NCBI RefSeq assembly: GCF_001590985.1
Contig: NZ_BCTX01000051.1
Location: forward strand, 1-38,147
Origin: Novosphingobium naphthalenivorans NBRC 102051
GTDB lineage: Bacteria; Pseudomonadota; Alphaproteobacteria; Sphingomonadales; Sphingomonadaceae
Direction of reading: 5' to 3'
Length of the DNA: 38,147 nucleotides
In this document: positions 7,622 to 16,198 of the stretch, piece after piece
Numbering within the stretch: the stretch's first letter is position 1
Layout: each line of letters opens with the position of its first letter
The notes under the pieces: generated by a model
Seen by the model: the letters and a program-made list of their open reading frames with translations, nothing else
Told to the model about the DNA's origin: nothing
Database searches by the model: none
Program-made: the position numbers and the translations under genes

Positions 7622-9331
7622 ATGGCTACGAAACCAAGGCAGGCAAAGCTTCAAAGGCCCGACAAGCTCGCAGCGCTGGAAATGGCGATGAACAAGTTGC
7701 CGATCGGTGTCGGCTTGTTCGAAACCGATGGCACACCCGTATTTATGAACCGCACCTTCATTGCGCTTCACAATGTCGACGAAGAACACAGCGGGGAATT
7801 CAACTTTGAAGGGCTGATCGCCGCCGGCCTGTTGGACACGTGGAAGCAGGATCCCCGCGCGCATTTCGAGAAAGTGGCCCGCGCGATCAGGAACGGCCAC
7901 AGCTATTCCTCCGAAGTGGACGTGGGCGGCAGGATCATCGCCATCCACGACATGCCCGTCGAAGGCGGGTTCCTGCTTTCGACCCAGCAGGACGTGACGG
8001 AGCGGGTGACAGCCGAACGGCGGATCGCGCACCTCGCAAGCCACGATCCGCTCACCGAACTGGCAAACCGCAGCGCATTCAACACCAAGCTGGCCAATGC
8101 CATCGAGGAAGCCCACGCCAAGCGCCAGAAATTCGGACTGCTGTTCGTCGATCTGGACCGCTTCAAGGACGTCAATGACATCTTCGGCCACAAAGCCGGC
8201 GACTTGCTGCTTCAGGAGATGGCCAAGCGCTTTCGCCACAGCGCGGGCCGCAATTTCCTGGCTCGTCTGGGCGGCGACGAATTCGCGCTGATTGTCAGCG
8301 AGGGTATTCAGCCGGAAGCGTCGGGCGCGCTCAGCAACCAGCTGATCGAATGCACTTCGGAAGATTTCCTGTTCGAAGGCAATTCGCTTTCCGTGGGGCT
8401 GAGCGTCGGCATTGCCGTCTATCCCGACGATGGCACGGACGCCAAAACCCTGATGAGCAGCGCCGACACCGCGCTCTACCGTGCAAAGGACGATGGCCGC
8501 GGCGTCATGCGCCTGTTCGAGCACGACATGGACACCCGCATCCGCCAACAGCACCAGCTCAAGCGGGATATCCGCAAGGCGCTCGAACGCAACGAATTTT
8601 CCCTGTACTTCCAGCCGCAGGCCACCGTCGCCAGCCAGATTTACGGCCTGGAAGTGCTGCTGCGCTGGAACCACCCAACCCGCGGCATGTTGATGCCCGA
8701 CGATTTCGTGCCGGTCGCCGAGGAGAGCGGACTGATCATCGAGCTGGGCGAATGGGTGCTGCGATCGGCCTGCCGCGAAGCCGCATCCTGGGAAAACCCG
8801 CTGCAGGTTTCCATCAATCTCTCGACGGTGCAGTTCCGCCATGGCGACCTTGCCAAACTCGTCCACGAGATCCTGCTGGAGACCGGCCTTTCGCCCAAGC
8901 GGCTGGAACTGGAAATCACCGAAACCGTGCTGTTCAACGACTTCGCCCGCGCCATCAGCCAGCTGCGGCGCCTGAAGGCCCTGGGCGTGCGGATCGCCAT
9001 GGACGATTTCGGCACCGGCTATTCCTCGCTCTCCTATCTGCAATCCTTTCCCTTCGACACGCTGAAGATCGACAAGTCGTTCGTGTCCGGCCTGCGGGAG
9101 AACAACCGCTCAGCCGAGATCATCCGGGCCATGATCGGCCTGGGCCGCGGCCTCAATCTGCCGATCGTTGCCGAAGGCGTCGAAACGGCCGAGCAATTGC
9201 GCTTCCTGAGTGAAGAAAAGTGCGAGCGGATCCAGGGCTTTCTGATTGGCACGCCGCAGCCCATCGAGGCCTTTGGCAGCTTGCTGAACCCAGGCACATC
9301 GCAACCGGCAGCTGCCGGCAGCGCCGGATAA
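7622..9331 (+). CDS. PAS-GGDEF-EAL cyclic-di-GMP signalling protein
   Basis: A 569-residue soluble protein that should make and/or degrade cyclic di-GMP. Residues about 15-130 form a PAS-like sensor domain ending in TQQDVTERVTAERR, the usual linker to a diguanylate cyclase. The GGDEF motif is intact at 217-221 (ARLGGDEFALI) and no RxxD inhibitory site precedes it. The EAL domain spans about 310-555. Its signature is EVL (344-346) rather than EAL, but the metal-binding Glu remains, and N399, ITETV, DDFGTGYSS (461-469), the catalytic Lys in LKIDKSF and EGVET are present, so phosphodiesterase activity is plausible. No membrane segments are seen. The ATG at 7622 has only a weak, distant GGGGG. 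Confidence 0.95.
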   Translation: MATKPRQAKLQRPDKLAALEMAMNKLPIGVGLFETDGTPVFMNRTFIALHNVDEEHSGEFNFEGLIAAGLLDTWKQDPRAHFEKVARAIRNGHSYSSEVDVGGRIIAIHDMPVEGGFLLSTQQDVTERVTAERRIAHLASHDPLTELANRSAFNTKLANAIEEAHAKRQKFGLLFVDLDRFKDVNDIFGHKAGDLLLQEMAKRFRHSAGRNFLARLGGDEFALIVSEGIQPEASGALSNQLIECTSEDFLFEGNSLSVGLSVGIAVYPDDGTDAKTLMSSADTALYRAKDDGRGVMRLFEHDMDTRIRQQHQLKRDIRKALERNEFSLYFQPQATVASQIYGLEVLLRWNHPTRGMLMPDDFVPVAEESGLIIELGEWVLRSACREAASWENPLQVSINLSTVQFRHGDLAKLVHEILLETGLSPKRLELEITETVLFNDFARAISQLRRLKALGVRIAMDDFGTGYSSLSYLQSFPFDTLKIDKSFVSGLRENNRSAEIIRAMIGLGRGLNLPIVAEGVETAEQLRFLSEEKCERIQGFLIGTPQPIEAFGSLLNPGTSQPAAAGSAG

Positions 9332-9387
9332 CCGGCGGCGATTACACGGAAAAGGGTCCGCGATTTCTCCCTTCCAGCCCCTCCCGA

Positions 9388-9413
9388 TGACACATCATTG
9401 TCACCAATATGAC
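9388..9413. promoter_or_regulatory. Possible Pho-box-like repeat upstream of TonB receptor
   Basis: TGACA (9388-9392), TGTCA (9399-9403) and TGAC (9410-9413) recur at exact 11-bp steps. Read on the minus strand this gives GTCAT ... GTGACA ... TGTCAT. PhoB sites are repeats of CTGTCAT at 11-bp steps, so this is suggestive, but one unit is inverted and the match is imperfect. It lies about 90-115 bp upstream of the receptor start. A simpler reading is an inverted repeat, TGACA-N6-TGTCA. Confidence 0.25.
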
Positions 9414-9501
9414 CCGGAAATGCCTCTGAACTGACCGCAGGAAGTCAGAAAACAAGACCAGATGCGCCCCCAATCCGAATCTCGAACAGGGGGGTTGCAC
9501 C

Positions 9502-11853
9502 ATGCGATTCAAGACTATCCGTAATGCCAGTATTCTCAGTACGTGCCTTGCCGCGATTGCCGTCGCCACGCCGGCGCTGGCTGACGACGCAGCCGATGCC
9601 GCTGACGCCGCCGACGCGCTAAACGGCGACGCCATCATCGTCACCGGCACCCGCGCCACCTACAACAACTCGGCACTGAGCGAAGAGCTGATCGCGGACA
9701 AGTCGCCGGTCGCCTCGGTGCTCGACCTCGCCAACACCCTGCCGGGCGTGCAGGTGCAGGAAGGCGATGCCTTCGGTTTCGACGACTGGTCGACCGCCTA
9801 CTCGATCCGCGGCTTCCAGACCAACCTTGACCAGCAGCAGGTCGGTCTCACCATCGACGGCCTGCCCAATGGCGGCTCGAACTATGGCGGCGGCTCGAAG
9901 GCCAACCGCTTCGTCGACACCGCGAACATCCGCACCGTCGAAGTTTCGCAGGGCACCGCCGACATCGGCTCGCTGTCCAACGAAGCGCTGGGCGGCACGC
10001 TCAACTTCGTGACCTCCGACCCGCTCGACGAGATGCGCGTGCGCCTGTCCGGGTCGGTGGGCGATTTCGAAGCGAGCCGCTACTATGGCCGTTTCGACAC
10101 CGGTCTGTTCCTGAACAACACCGCCAAGGCCTGGATCTCGTATTCGCACCAGCAGGCGACCGACTGGATGGAAGGCTCGGCGCAGAACCATCGCGACAAC
10201 TTCGCCGGCAAGTTCATCATCGACACCCCGGTCAAGCTGACGGGTTATGTCGACTACGACTATGCCCACGAAGACAACTACGATCAGATGTACAGCCCGG
10301 AACAGTACGCAGCCAGCCCCCACGCTGACGCCCTGACCGGCGTCTGGACCGGCATTCCGGTCATCGACCAGAACTACCGCCGCGCCTGGTCGACGATTCG
10401 CAAGAACTTCTTCGCCTACCTCAAGGCCGACACCAAGATCGGTGACAGCCTCGACCTGCACGCCTCGGTCTACTATCACGACATGGCCGGCCGCGGCGAC
10501 TGGGCTCCCCCCTATGTCGTCGACGTGACCGACGATGGCGCCGGCAATCCCGAAAGCGAACTGTCCGGAACCAGCACTGTCAATGGCGGGTCTGCGCTGG
10601 GCAAGATCTATTTCGTCGACGCCAACGGTGTGGCGCTGACCGCGAGCGAAGGTTGCGCCAGCCTCTATGATCCCAGCTGCTACGCAACCGGTGCCATCGG
10701 CGCCCAGTCGTACCGCCACACCCACTACCGCAAGGACCGCCTGGGCTTCACCGGCGAAGGCACCTGGAAAGTGACCCTGGGCGGCCTCGACAACAGCCTG
10801 CGGGCCGGCCTGTGGTACGAAGACACCACCCGGCAGGAATGGCGCAACTGGCATAACGTCACCGACACGACTGTCGGCATGGCCTATGACTCGACGCCGT
10901 ACTGGACCCAGTACAGCCGCAAGTATCCGCAGACGACCTTCAAGTGGTATGTTCAGGACACCGTGCAGGTCGGCCCGGTCACAGCCAACATCGGTGCCAA
11001 GCAGTTCACCAACCACCTCGACCGCGTCGACCTGTTCGGTGATACCGACAACGTCAGCATCAAGTCGACCTCCAAGGTCCTGCTCTCGGGCGGCATCCAG
11101 ATCGAGCCGGTCCATGGCCTCAACGTGTTCGGCGGCTATGCCGAAAACTTCAAGGCGCTGACCGACTCGGTTCTCGAATACAACAATGCCGATCTCTCTG
11201 AGATCAAGCCCGAGTCGGCCAAGAACTGGGAAGCCGGCGTTCGCTATGAGAACGGCTGGTTCCACGGCTCTGCCACCTGGTTCAAGTCGAAGTTCTCCAA
11301 CCAGGTGATCTACGTCTCCAACTCGACCGCATCCGGTATCGACTACCTCGGCGAAGGTGACGGCATCTTCTACAACGCGGGCGGCATCGACTCCGAAGGC
11401 TTCGAACTGCTGGCCAACGTCCGCCCGACGACGAACCTCAACCTCTACGCGGCCTACACCTACATCGATGCCAAGTACCGCGGCACCGGCGACAGCGTGC
11501 TGGACGCCGAGCAGGGCGTGACCCCGGGCAACCGCGTCACGGGCATCCCCCAGAACATGTTCGTGCTCTCGGCCAACTACCGGCTTGGCCCGGTCTCGCT
11601 GGGCGTGACCACCAAGTACACCGACGATCGCTACGTCAATGCCGACAACAGCTGGAAGGCCGACAGCTACATCCTCACCGATCTCAACATCAACGTGAAG
11701 GGTGAAGCGCTGAGCCAGGCCCTCAAGGCCCTGCAGTTCGACCTCACGATCAACAACCTGACCGACGAGGATTACCTCGGCGGCATCTCTGGCAACTATG
11801 CCTGGATCGGCGCGCCGCGCACCATGGTGTTCACGGCCACTGCCGATTTCTGA
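9502..11853 (+). CDS. TonB-dependent outer-membrane receptor (phosphatase-linked)
   Basis: A complete 783-residue receptor. It has a signal peptide (TCLAAIAVATPALA), a short Asp/Ala-rich linker with repeated DAA, and a TonB box (DAIIVTGTRA). The plug domain follows (SVLDLANTLPGVQVQ, SIRGFQTNLDQQQVGLTIDG, VEVSQGTADIGSLSNEALGG), then a long barrel ending ATADF. ATG 9502 has GGGGGG about 7 bases upstream. The stop is followed by a strong terminator hairpin, then a PhoD gene on the same strand, a secreted propeller-like protein and a secreted phosphatase-fold enzyme. The context suggests uptake of a phosphorylated compound or of the product of these enzymes. The ligand is not shown by the sequence itself. 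Confidence 0.95.
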   Translation: MRFKTIRNASILSTCLAAIAVATPALADDAADAADAADALNGDAIIVTGTRATYNNSALSEELIADKSPVASVLDLANTLPGVQVQEGDAFGFDDWSTAYSIRGFQTNLDQQQVGLTIDGLPNGGSNYGGGSKANRFVDTANIRTVEVSQGTADIGSLSNEALGGTLNFVTSDPLDEMRVRLSGSVGDFEASRYYGRFDTGLFLNNTAKAWISYSHQQATDWMEGSAQNHRDNFAGKFIIDTPVKLTGYVDYDYAHEDNYDQMYSPEQYAASPHADALTGVWTGIPVIDQNYRRAWSTIRKNFFAYLKADTKIGDSLDLHASVYYHDMAGRGDWAPPYVVDVTDDGAGNPESELSGTSTVNGGSALGKIYFVDANGVALTASEGCASLYDPSCYATGAIGAQSYRHTHYRKDRLGFTGEGTWKVTLGGLDNSLRAGLWYEDTTRQEWRNWHNVTDTTVGMAYDSTPYWTQYSRKYPQTTFKWYVQDTVQVGPVTANIGAKQFTNHLDRVDLFGDTDNVSIKSTSKVLLSGGIQIEPVHGLNVFGGYAENFKALTDSVLEYNNADLSEIKPESAKNWEAGVRYENGWFHGSATWFKSKFSNQVIYVSNSTASGIDYLGEGDGIFYNAGGIDSEGFELLANVRPTTNLNLYAAYTYIDAKYRGTGDSVLDAEQGVTPGNRVTGIPQNMFVLSANYRLGPVSLGVTTKYTDDRYVNADNSWKADSYILTDLNINVKGEALSQALKALQFDLTINNLTDEDYLGGISGNYAWIGAPRTMVFTATADF

Positions 11854-11888
11854 TCCATAACTCCCAGACACTCATGGGGGAGTGTTCC

Positions 11889-11931
11889 GGAAAGGCGGGG
11901 CGGTGTCCAAAACCGGCCCGCCTTTTCCGTT
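11889..11931 (+). terminator. Intrinsic terminator after the TonB receptor gene
   Basis: AAAGGCGGG (11891-11899) pairs perfectly with CCCGCCTTT (11917-11925), extended by an inner CGG/CCG pair and outer GG/CC with a bulge. It is followed by TCCGTTT. It lies 36 bases after the receptor stop and before the phoD start, so the two genes probably have separate transcripts or partial read-through. Confidence 0.7.
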
Positions 11932-11992
11932 TCCCCGCCTGAAATTCCGCGCGAGCCCGCTCCGCGCCGGTTGCCCAAAGGACCTGCACGCC

Positions 11993-13738
11993 ATGACCCG
12001 CCCGTTCCGTCCCGCCGAAGTTTCCCGCCGTGCCCTGCTTGCCGGCATGGCCGGAAGCGCCGTGTTTCTGGCCGTGCCATCCGCATTGCTGGCCCAGGCC
12101 GCGATCCTGAATCCGGTGTTCCGCCATGGCGTCGCCAGCGGTGACCCGGACGCGACGAGCGTCGTCCTGTGGACCCGCGTCACCACCGAAGGTGCGGCCT
12201 CCGGCACAGTCTCCGGCACGTGGGAACTCAGCGCCACGCCCGATTTCGCCCAAGTACTGAAATCCGGCCCCTTCACCACCGATCCCGGCCGCGATCACAC
12301 CGTGAAGGTCCTTGCCGGCGGACTGAACCCGGGCGGCGTCTATTACTACCGCTTCCGCGTGGGCGAGGCCGTCTCCCCGCTTGGCCGGGCTCGCACGCTG
12401 CCCGAGGGGCGGCTCGACCGGCTCGGCATCGCGCTGACGAGCTGCTCGAACTACGCCTTCGGCTACTTCAACGCCTATGACGCGATCGCGCGCGATGCCG
12501 ATATCGACTTCGTGCTGCACACCGGCGACTACATCTACGAATACGGCGGCCAGGACGGCTGGGGCGCGGACATCGCCCACCGGATCGGCCGCGTCCACGC
12601 GCCGCTGCACGAGATCGTCTCGCTCGCCGACTACCGCACCCGCCACGCGCAGTACAAGACCGACATGGGCGCGCAGGCCATGCATGCGAACCACACCCTG
12701 CTCGCCTGCTGGGACGACCACGAAAGCGCCAACAATCCCTGGACCGGCGGCGCTCAGAACCACCAGCCGGACACCGAAGGCGACTGGGCGACGCGACGCG
12801 CGGCCTCGATCCGCGCCTATTTCGAATGGATGCCGGTGCGCGAACCCGAATGGCTGGCCGTGAAAGGCCGCAGCCGGATGCAGTTCTGGCGCGGTTACAG
12901 CTTCGGCGACCTTGCCACGCTGCAGACGATCGAGACGCGCCACACCGCACGCGCGAAGCAGATCGAGTACATGGACTATGCCGAGAGCATCACCGATGCC
13001 GCCTCGGCCCGGCGCTTCAAGGAGGACGTGCTCGGCGCGCCGGACCGGCCCATCCTCTCGCCCGAATGCGAAGCCGACCTTGCCGCCGCGCTCACCCGCT
13101 CGGTCGAACAGGGCCAGCCCTGGCGGATTATCGGCTGCCCGATGGTGATCGCCCGCGTCGACGTGCCGGACGTGGTCGGGCTGGGCCTCGTCGCCGATCC
13201 CTCGGCAAAGCTGGCCGCCGCGAAGTCGAAGGAGGAACTGGCGAAGATCGCCGCCGATCCGGCCGTGGCCATGGCCTGGAAAGGGCGCTTCAACCTGCCC
13301 GACTACACCGACGCCTGGGGCGGCTATCCCTGGGCCCGCGAACGGCTCTACGACCTCTCGCGCGAGGCGGGCGCCGGGGACCTCGTGTTCCTCTCGGGCG
13401 ACAGCCACAGCTTCTGGGTCAACCGCCTCGCCGACCAGGCAGGCCGCCCGGCGGGGATCGAATTCGGCACGGCCGGGATCTCCTCGCCCGGCGACTTCGT
13501 GGACAGCGGCTTCGGTCCGGAAACCGCGCGCGCGCTCGACAAGGCCTGGGCCGAGCACATCCCCGAAGTCACCTGGACCGACAACATGCACCAGGGCTAC
13601 GTGCGCGTGGAATTCGAGCGCGAACAGGGCATGGCGACTTTCGTCGGCGTCGATACCGTTCTGACCCCCAGCTACCGCACCATGGTGCTGCGCCGCGTCC
13701 CCTTCGCGCGGCAGGACAGGCAAGTCGTCCTCACCTGA
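11993..13738 (+). CDS. phoD: PhoD-family alkaline phosphatase/phosphodiesterase
   Basis: A 581-residue exported enzyme that hydrolyses phosphomonoesters and diesters with Ca/Fe. The N-terminus carries a Tat signal (SRRALLAG at 11-18, hydrophobic core, ALLAQA). An N-terminal beta domain (about 38-140, HGVASGDPDATSVVLWTR) precedes the metallophosphatase domain. Visible active-site segments are TSCSN (C151), LHTGDYIYE (D179), CWDDHESANNPW (DDH 241-243) and FLSGDSHSFWVN (GDSH 469-472). The frame is open to 11882, but ATG 11993 starts just before the Tat motif and has AAAGGA upstream. Length is near the usual 500-590. It sits between a TonB receptor and two further secreted proteins, which suits a phosphorus-scavenging role; Pho control is likely but not proven. 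Confidence 0.93.
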   Translation: MTRPFRPAEVSRRALLAGMAGSAVFLAVPSALLAQAAILNPVFRHGVASGDPDATSVVLWTRVTTEGAASGTVSGTWELSATPDFAQVLKSGPFTTDPGRDHTVKVLAGGLNPGGVYYYRFRVGEAVSPLGRARTLPEGRLDRLGIALTSCSNYAFGYFNAYDAIARDADIDFVLHTGDYIYEYGGQDGWGADIAHRIGRVHAPLHEIVSLADYRTRHAQYKTDMGAQAMHANHTLLACWDDHESANNPWTGGAQNHQPDTEGDWATRRAASIRAYFEWMPVREPEWLAVKGRSRMQFWRGYSFGDLATLQTIETRHTARAKQIEYMDYAESITDAASARRFKEDVLGAPDRPILSPECEADLAAALTRSVEQGQPWRIIGCPMVIARVDVPDVVGLGLVADPSAKLAAAKSKEELAKIAADPAVAMAWKGRFNLPDYTDAWGGYPWARERLYDLSREAGAGDLVFLSGDSHSFWVNRLADQAGRPAGIEFGTAGISSPGDFVDSGFGPETARALDKAWAEHIPEVTWTDNMHQGYVRVEFEREQGMATFVGVDTVLTPSYRTMVLRRVPFARQDRQVVLT

Positions 13739-13752
13739 GGAGCCCCGGAAAG

Positions 13753-13796
13753 CACGGCGTCTATGACAGTGTAGTCACTGAAGTGACCACGCCGTG
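13753..13796. repeat. Nested inverted repeats between phoD and the propeller-like gene
   Basis: Outer arms CACGGCGT (13753-13760) and ACGCCGTG (13789-13796) enclose a second repeat, GTCACT-GA-AGTGAC (13774-13787). There is no T-tract. The segment also contains ATGACAG (13763-13769), the exact complement of a PhoB half-site. It could be a terminator-like RNA structure or an operator for the next gene. Confidence 0.4.
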
Positions 13797-13843
13797 TAAC
13801 CATCTGCGCCTAGCCGCGCCGCAAGTTTCGCAAGGGGTGCGAC

Positions 13844-14692
13844 ATGACGGAACTTCTGGAATTGCCGCGCGGGCGGGGGGGCCGCCACGCGTTCGGGATG
13901 GCGGCGTGGCTGGCTTCGCTGGCGGGTGCGCCGGTGATGGCGGAAGAGCCGGCGCCGGTGGTCCATCGCATCGAAGCGCCGGAAGCCCGGCAGGGCGTCG
14001 CTTCGGATGGCACGTATGTCTATGCGATCGACAATGCCACGATCGCCAAGTACCGCATCGCCGACGGCAAGCGCGTGGCCGAATGGCATGGCGATCCGGC
14101 GCTCTATCCGCACATCAACAGCTGCACCCTTGCTGAAAAGCAGCTCGTCTGCGCCGCCTCCAATCATCCGGGCGTGCCGCAGCTCAGCACGATCGAATTC
14201 TTCGACCCGGAAACGCTGGCGCACGTCAACTCGGTAAGCCTGGGCATGGCGCCCGGTTCGCTGACCGTCGTCAACCGGCATGACGGGCACTGGTGGGCGG
14301 TCTTCGCCAACTACGACGGACCGGATCAGGGCGTGAAGGGCGGCGAGCCCACGCGCGATCACCGCTATACCCTGTTTGCCCGGCTCGACGAGGATTTCCG
14401 CATCGACCGGGGCTGGGCCTTTCCGGCGGACGTGCTCGACCTGTTCAAGCCCAAGAGCGCCTCGGGCGCGAGCTGGGGGCCGGGCGGGCACCTCTATGCC
14501 AGCGGGCATGATCGCGCCGAAGTCTATGTGCTCGACTTGCCGGAGGCCGGATCGGTGCTGGTTCACAAGGGCACTATCCCCCTCACCACGCATGGGCAGG
14601 CGATCGACTTTGACCCGCGCGATCCCACCCTGCTGTGGTCGATAGACCGCCCCTCGCGCACCGTGATCGCCAGCCGGATCGGAACGCAGTGA
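13844..14692 (+). CDS. Secreted beta-propeller-like protein of unknown function
   Basis: A 282-residue protein. The first 33 residues include a basic start and hydrophobic stretch ending AGAPVMA, consistent with export. The mature part has repeated short beta segments typical of propeller blades: GVASDGTYVYAIDNATIAKYRIADGKRVAEW, LSTIEFFDPETLAHVNSV, GHLYASGHDRAEVYVLDLP, QAIDFDPRDPTLLWSID. No catalytic motif was recognised. The stop TGA (14690-14692) shares a base with the ATG of the downstream phosphatase-fold gene, so the two are translationally coupled and probably work together. A role in binding or presenting phosphoesters to PhoD or the downstream enzyme is possible but speculative. Confidence 0.75.
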   Translation: MTELLELPRGRGGRHAFGMAAWLASLAGAPVMAEEPAPVVHRIEAPEARQGVASDGTYVYAIDNATIAKYRIADGKRVAEWHGDPALYPHINSCTLAEKQLVCAASNHPGVPQLSTIEFFDPETLAHVNSVSLGMAPGSLTVVNRHDGHWWAVFANYDGPDQGVKGGEPTRDHRYTLFARLDEDFRIDRGWAFPADVLDLFKPKSASGASWGPGGHLYASGHDRAEVYVLDLPEAGSVLVHKGTIPLTTHGQAIDFDPRDPTLLWSIDRPSRTVIASRIGTQ

Positions 14693-15729
14693 TGAACCCC
14701 TTTCGCTTCATGCGCCTACGTTATCTGCTTGGTGCCGTCGCGCTGGTCGGCGGCGCTTCCTTCGCCGACCCGCTGCCTGCGCCGGACATCGCGCTGACAA
14801 GCGCCGCCGATCCCGACGAGACGCCCGCGGCCTGCCGCGTGGGCGATTTTTCGGTGATGACCTACAATGTCGCCGGGCTGCCCTGGCCCTTGGCCAAGAA
14901 GGGCCCGGAAGCCCTGCATGCCATCGGCGAGCGGCTCTCGCTGATGCGCGCGCAGGGCTGCGCCCCCGGCGTCGTCGTGCTGCAGGAGGCCTTCTCGGGC
15001 GATGCCAAGGCCATCGGCCGGATCGCGGGCTATCCTTATGTGGTCGAGGGCCCCTACTTGCGGACCGGCACTGCGCCCAAGGGCGTGGAGCGCGACTGGA
15101 TGCTGGGCGAGACGGCCGGGACCCCGGTCGACAGCGGCCTCGTGATCCTCTCCGACCTGCCCGTGCTCGACGTGAAGCGCGCGGCCTTTCCCGAAGGGGC
15201 CTGTGCCGGCTTCGATTGCCTCGCCGCCAAGGGCGTGCTGATGGCCACGCTGCAACTGGCCGACGGGCGCGAAGTCATGGTGGCGGGCACGCATTTCAAC
15301 AGCAAGGGCGCCTCGCACGCCTCGGCCGCGCGGGCGCTCGACGCCTACCGGCGTGAGGCTGACTTCCTCGCCAGCTTCGTTGCCGCGAACCGCACGCCGG
15401 GCGTACCGGTGGTGATCGCCGGGGACTTCAACCGGGGCCAGCGCCCGGCCCGCATCGCCGCCCTCGACGCCGCGATCGCGCGGCTGGGCGGACAGGGCGA
15501 GGCCGACGCGCTGAAGACCTGGCTGGCCGGCGGCCCGCGCCCGCTGACCAGCCCCGCCGATGCCGCCACGATCGTGCGGCGCGGGCGCGACATGCAGTTC
15601 ACGCTGAGTGCGAGGGGCAAGGCGCTGATCCCGGCGGGGGCCGACATTCCCTTCGGCACCGAACCCGACGGCTCGATGCTGTCGGACCATATCGGGTACA
15701 CGATCCGCTATCGCTATCCGGTGAGTTGA
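14692..15729 (+). CDS. Secreted endonuclease/exonuclease/phosphatase-family enzyme
   Basis: A 345-residue protein of the EEP (DNase I-like) fold with a signal peptide (LLGAVALVGGASFADP). Conserved metal and catalytic segments are all present: MTYNV (N59), VVLQEAF (E99), GTHFNSKG (H201, N203), IAGDFNRG (D245, N247) and SMLSDHIGY (D332, H333). Family members include secreted sphingomyelinases, inositol-phosphate phosphatases and nucleases. The exported form and the phoD neighbourhood favour an extracellular phosphodiesterase that releases phosphate or head groups. The frame extends to 14635, but ATG 14692 overlaps the previous stop and begins the signal peptide. Substrate cannot be decided from sequence. 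Confidence 0.87.
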   Translation: MNPFRFMRLRYLLGAVALVGGASFADPLPAPDIALTSAADPDETPAACRVGDFSVMTYNVAGLPWPLAKKGPEALHAIGERLSLMRAQGCAPGVVVLQEAFSGDAKAIGRIAGYPYVVEGPYLRTGTAPKGVERDWMLGETAGTPVDSGLVILSDLPVLDVKRAAFPEGACAGFDCLAAKGVLMATLQLADGREVMVAGTHFNSKGASHASAARALDAYRREADFLASFVAANRTPGVPVVIAGDFNRGQRPARIAALDAAIARLGGQGEADALKTWLAGGPRPLTSPADAATIVRRGRDMQFTLSARGKALIPAGADIPFGTEPDGSMLSDHIGYTIRYRYPVS

Positions 15730-15751
15730 CGAGGCGGGCCCATCTCCATGA

Positions 15752-15829
15752 CCGCTCATCCTGAGCCCGTCGAAGGATGTGAACCACGCGCCACGCCCGC
15801 AGGGCCTTCGACAAGCTCAGGCTGAGCGG
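15752..15829. repeat. REP-like inverted repeat
   Basis: Two arms of about 25 bases (15752-15776 and 15805-15829) are inverted copies with three mismatches. They contain CCTGAGCCCGTCGAAGG and CCTTCGACAAGCTCAGG. Such TGAGC...GTCGAAGG elements are, to my knowledge, dispersed repeats between genes in many sphingomonad genomes. This one lies between convergent genes and could form a cruciform or transcript 3' hairpin. Confidence 0.75.
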
Positions 15830-15865
15830 GTTGGAGCACGGTTGCAGGCAGCGCTGCACACTGCC

Positions 15866-16183
15866 CTACTGGTCGATGATCGGCCCGTTCATTTCGATCA
15901 CACGCTCGCGATAGACCACGCGCTTGCCGCGATGGGCGCCGACGCCCAGGAACATGATGCCGATGAAATAGCCGAAATTGTACCAGCCGCCGTTGTTCGG
16001 CACGGCGTAGATCGTGACATCGGTGAAAAGCGAGGCCACCCACGCGAACGGGAAAATGAAGCCGTGCCAGACGCCGAGCAGGAAGCCCGGTGCTTCCGGC
16101 TCGACGGCAGCCGAAACCTGATGCGCGCATCCTGCGAGAACCAAAAGCAGGGCCATCGGCAGGAGGCGCGCGGGTCCGGTCAT
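15866..16183 (-). CDS. Small predicted membrane lipoprotein
   Basis: A 105-residue protein of unrecognised family. The N-terminus is a lipoprotein signal with lipobox LAGC (Cys19). Hydrophobic segments follow at about 33-53 (GFLLGVWHGFIFPFAWVASLF) and 67-82 (WYNFGYFIGIMFLGVG). It ends in a charged tail (HRGKRVVYRERV). It starts 15 bases after the nrdA stop on the same strand, so it is probably co-transcribed with nrdA, but nothing in its sequence links it to nucleotide reduction. The ribosome-binding site is weak. Confidence 0.75.
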   Translation of the reverse strand: MTGPARLLPMALLLVLAGCAHQVSAAVEPEAPGFLLGVWHGFIFPFAWVASLFTDVTIYAVPNNGGWYNFGYFIGIMFLGVGAHRGKRVVYRERVIEMNGPIIDQ

Positions 16184-16198
16184 CTTACCGGCAGGCCC

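Noticed and set aside
9619..11871. 750-codon open frame opposite the second TonB receptor
   Set aside because: Antisense to a well-supported receptor with signal peptide and TonB box; composition is Val/Gly/Arg-rich shadow.
11831..13723. 630-codon open frame opposite phoD
   Set aside because: Antisense to PhoD with intact active-site motifs; no recognisable protein features.
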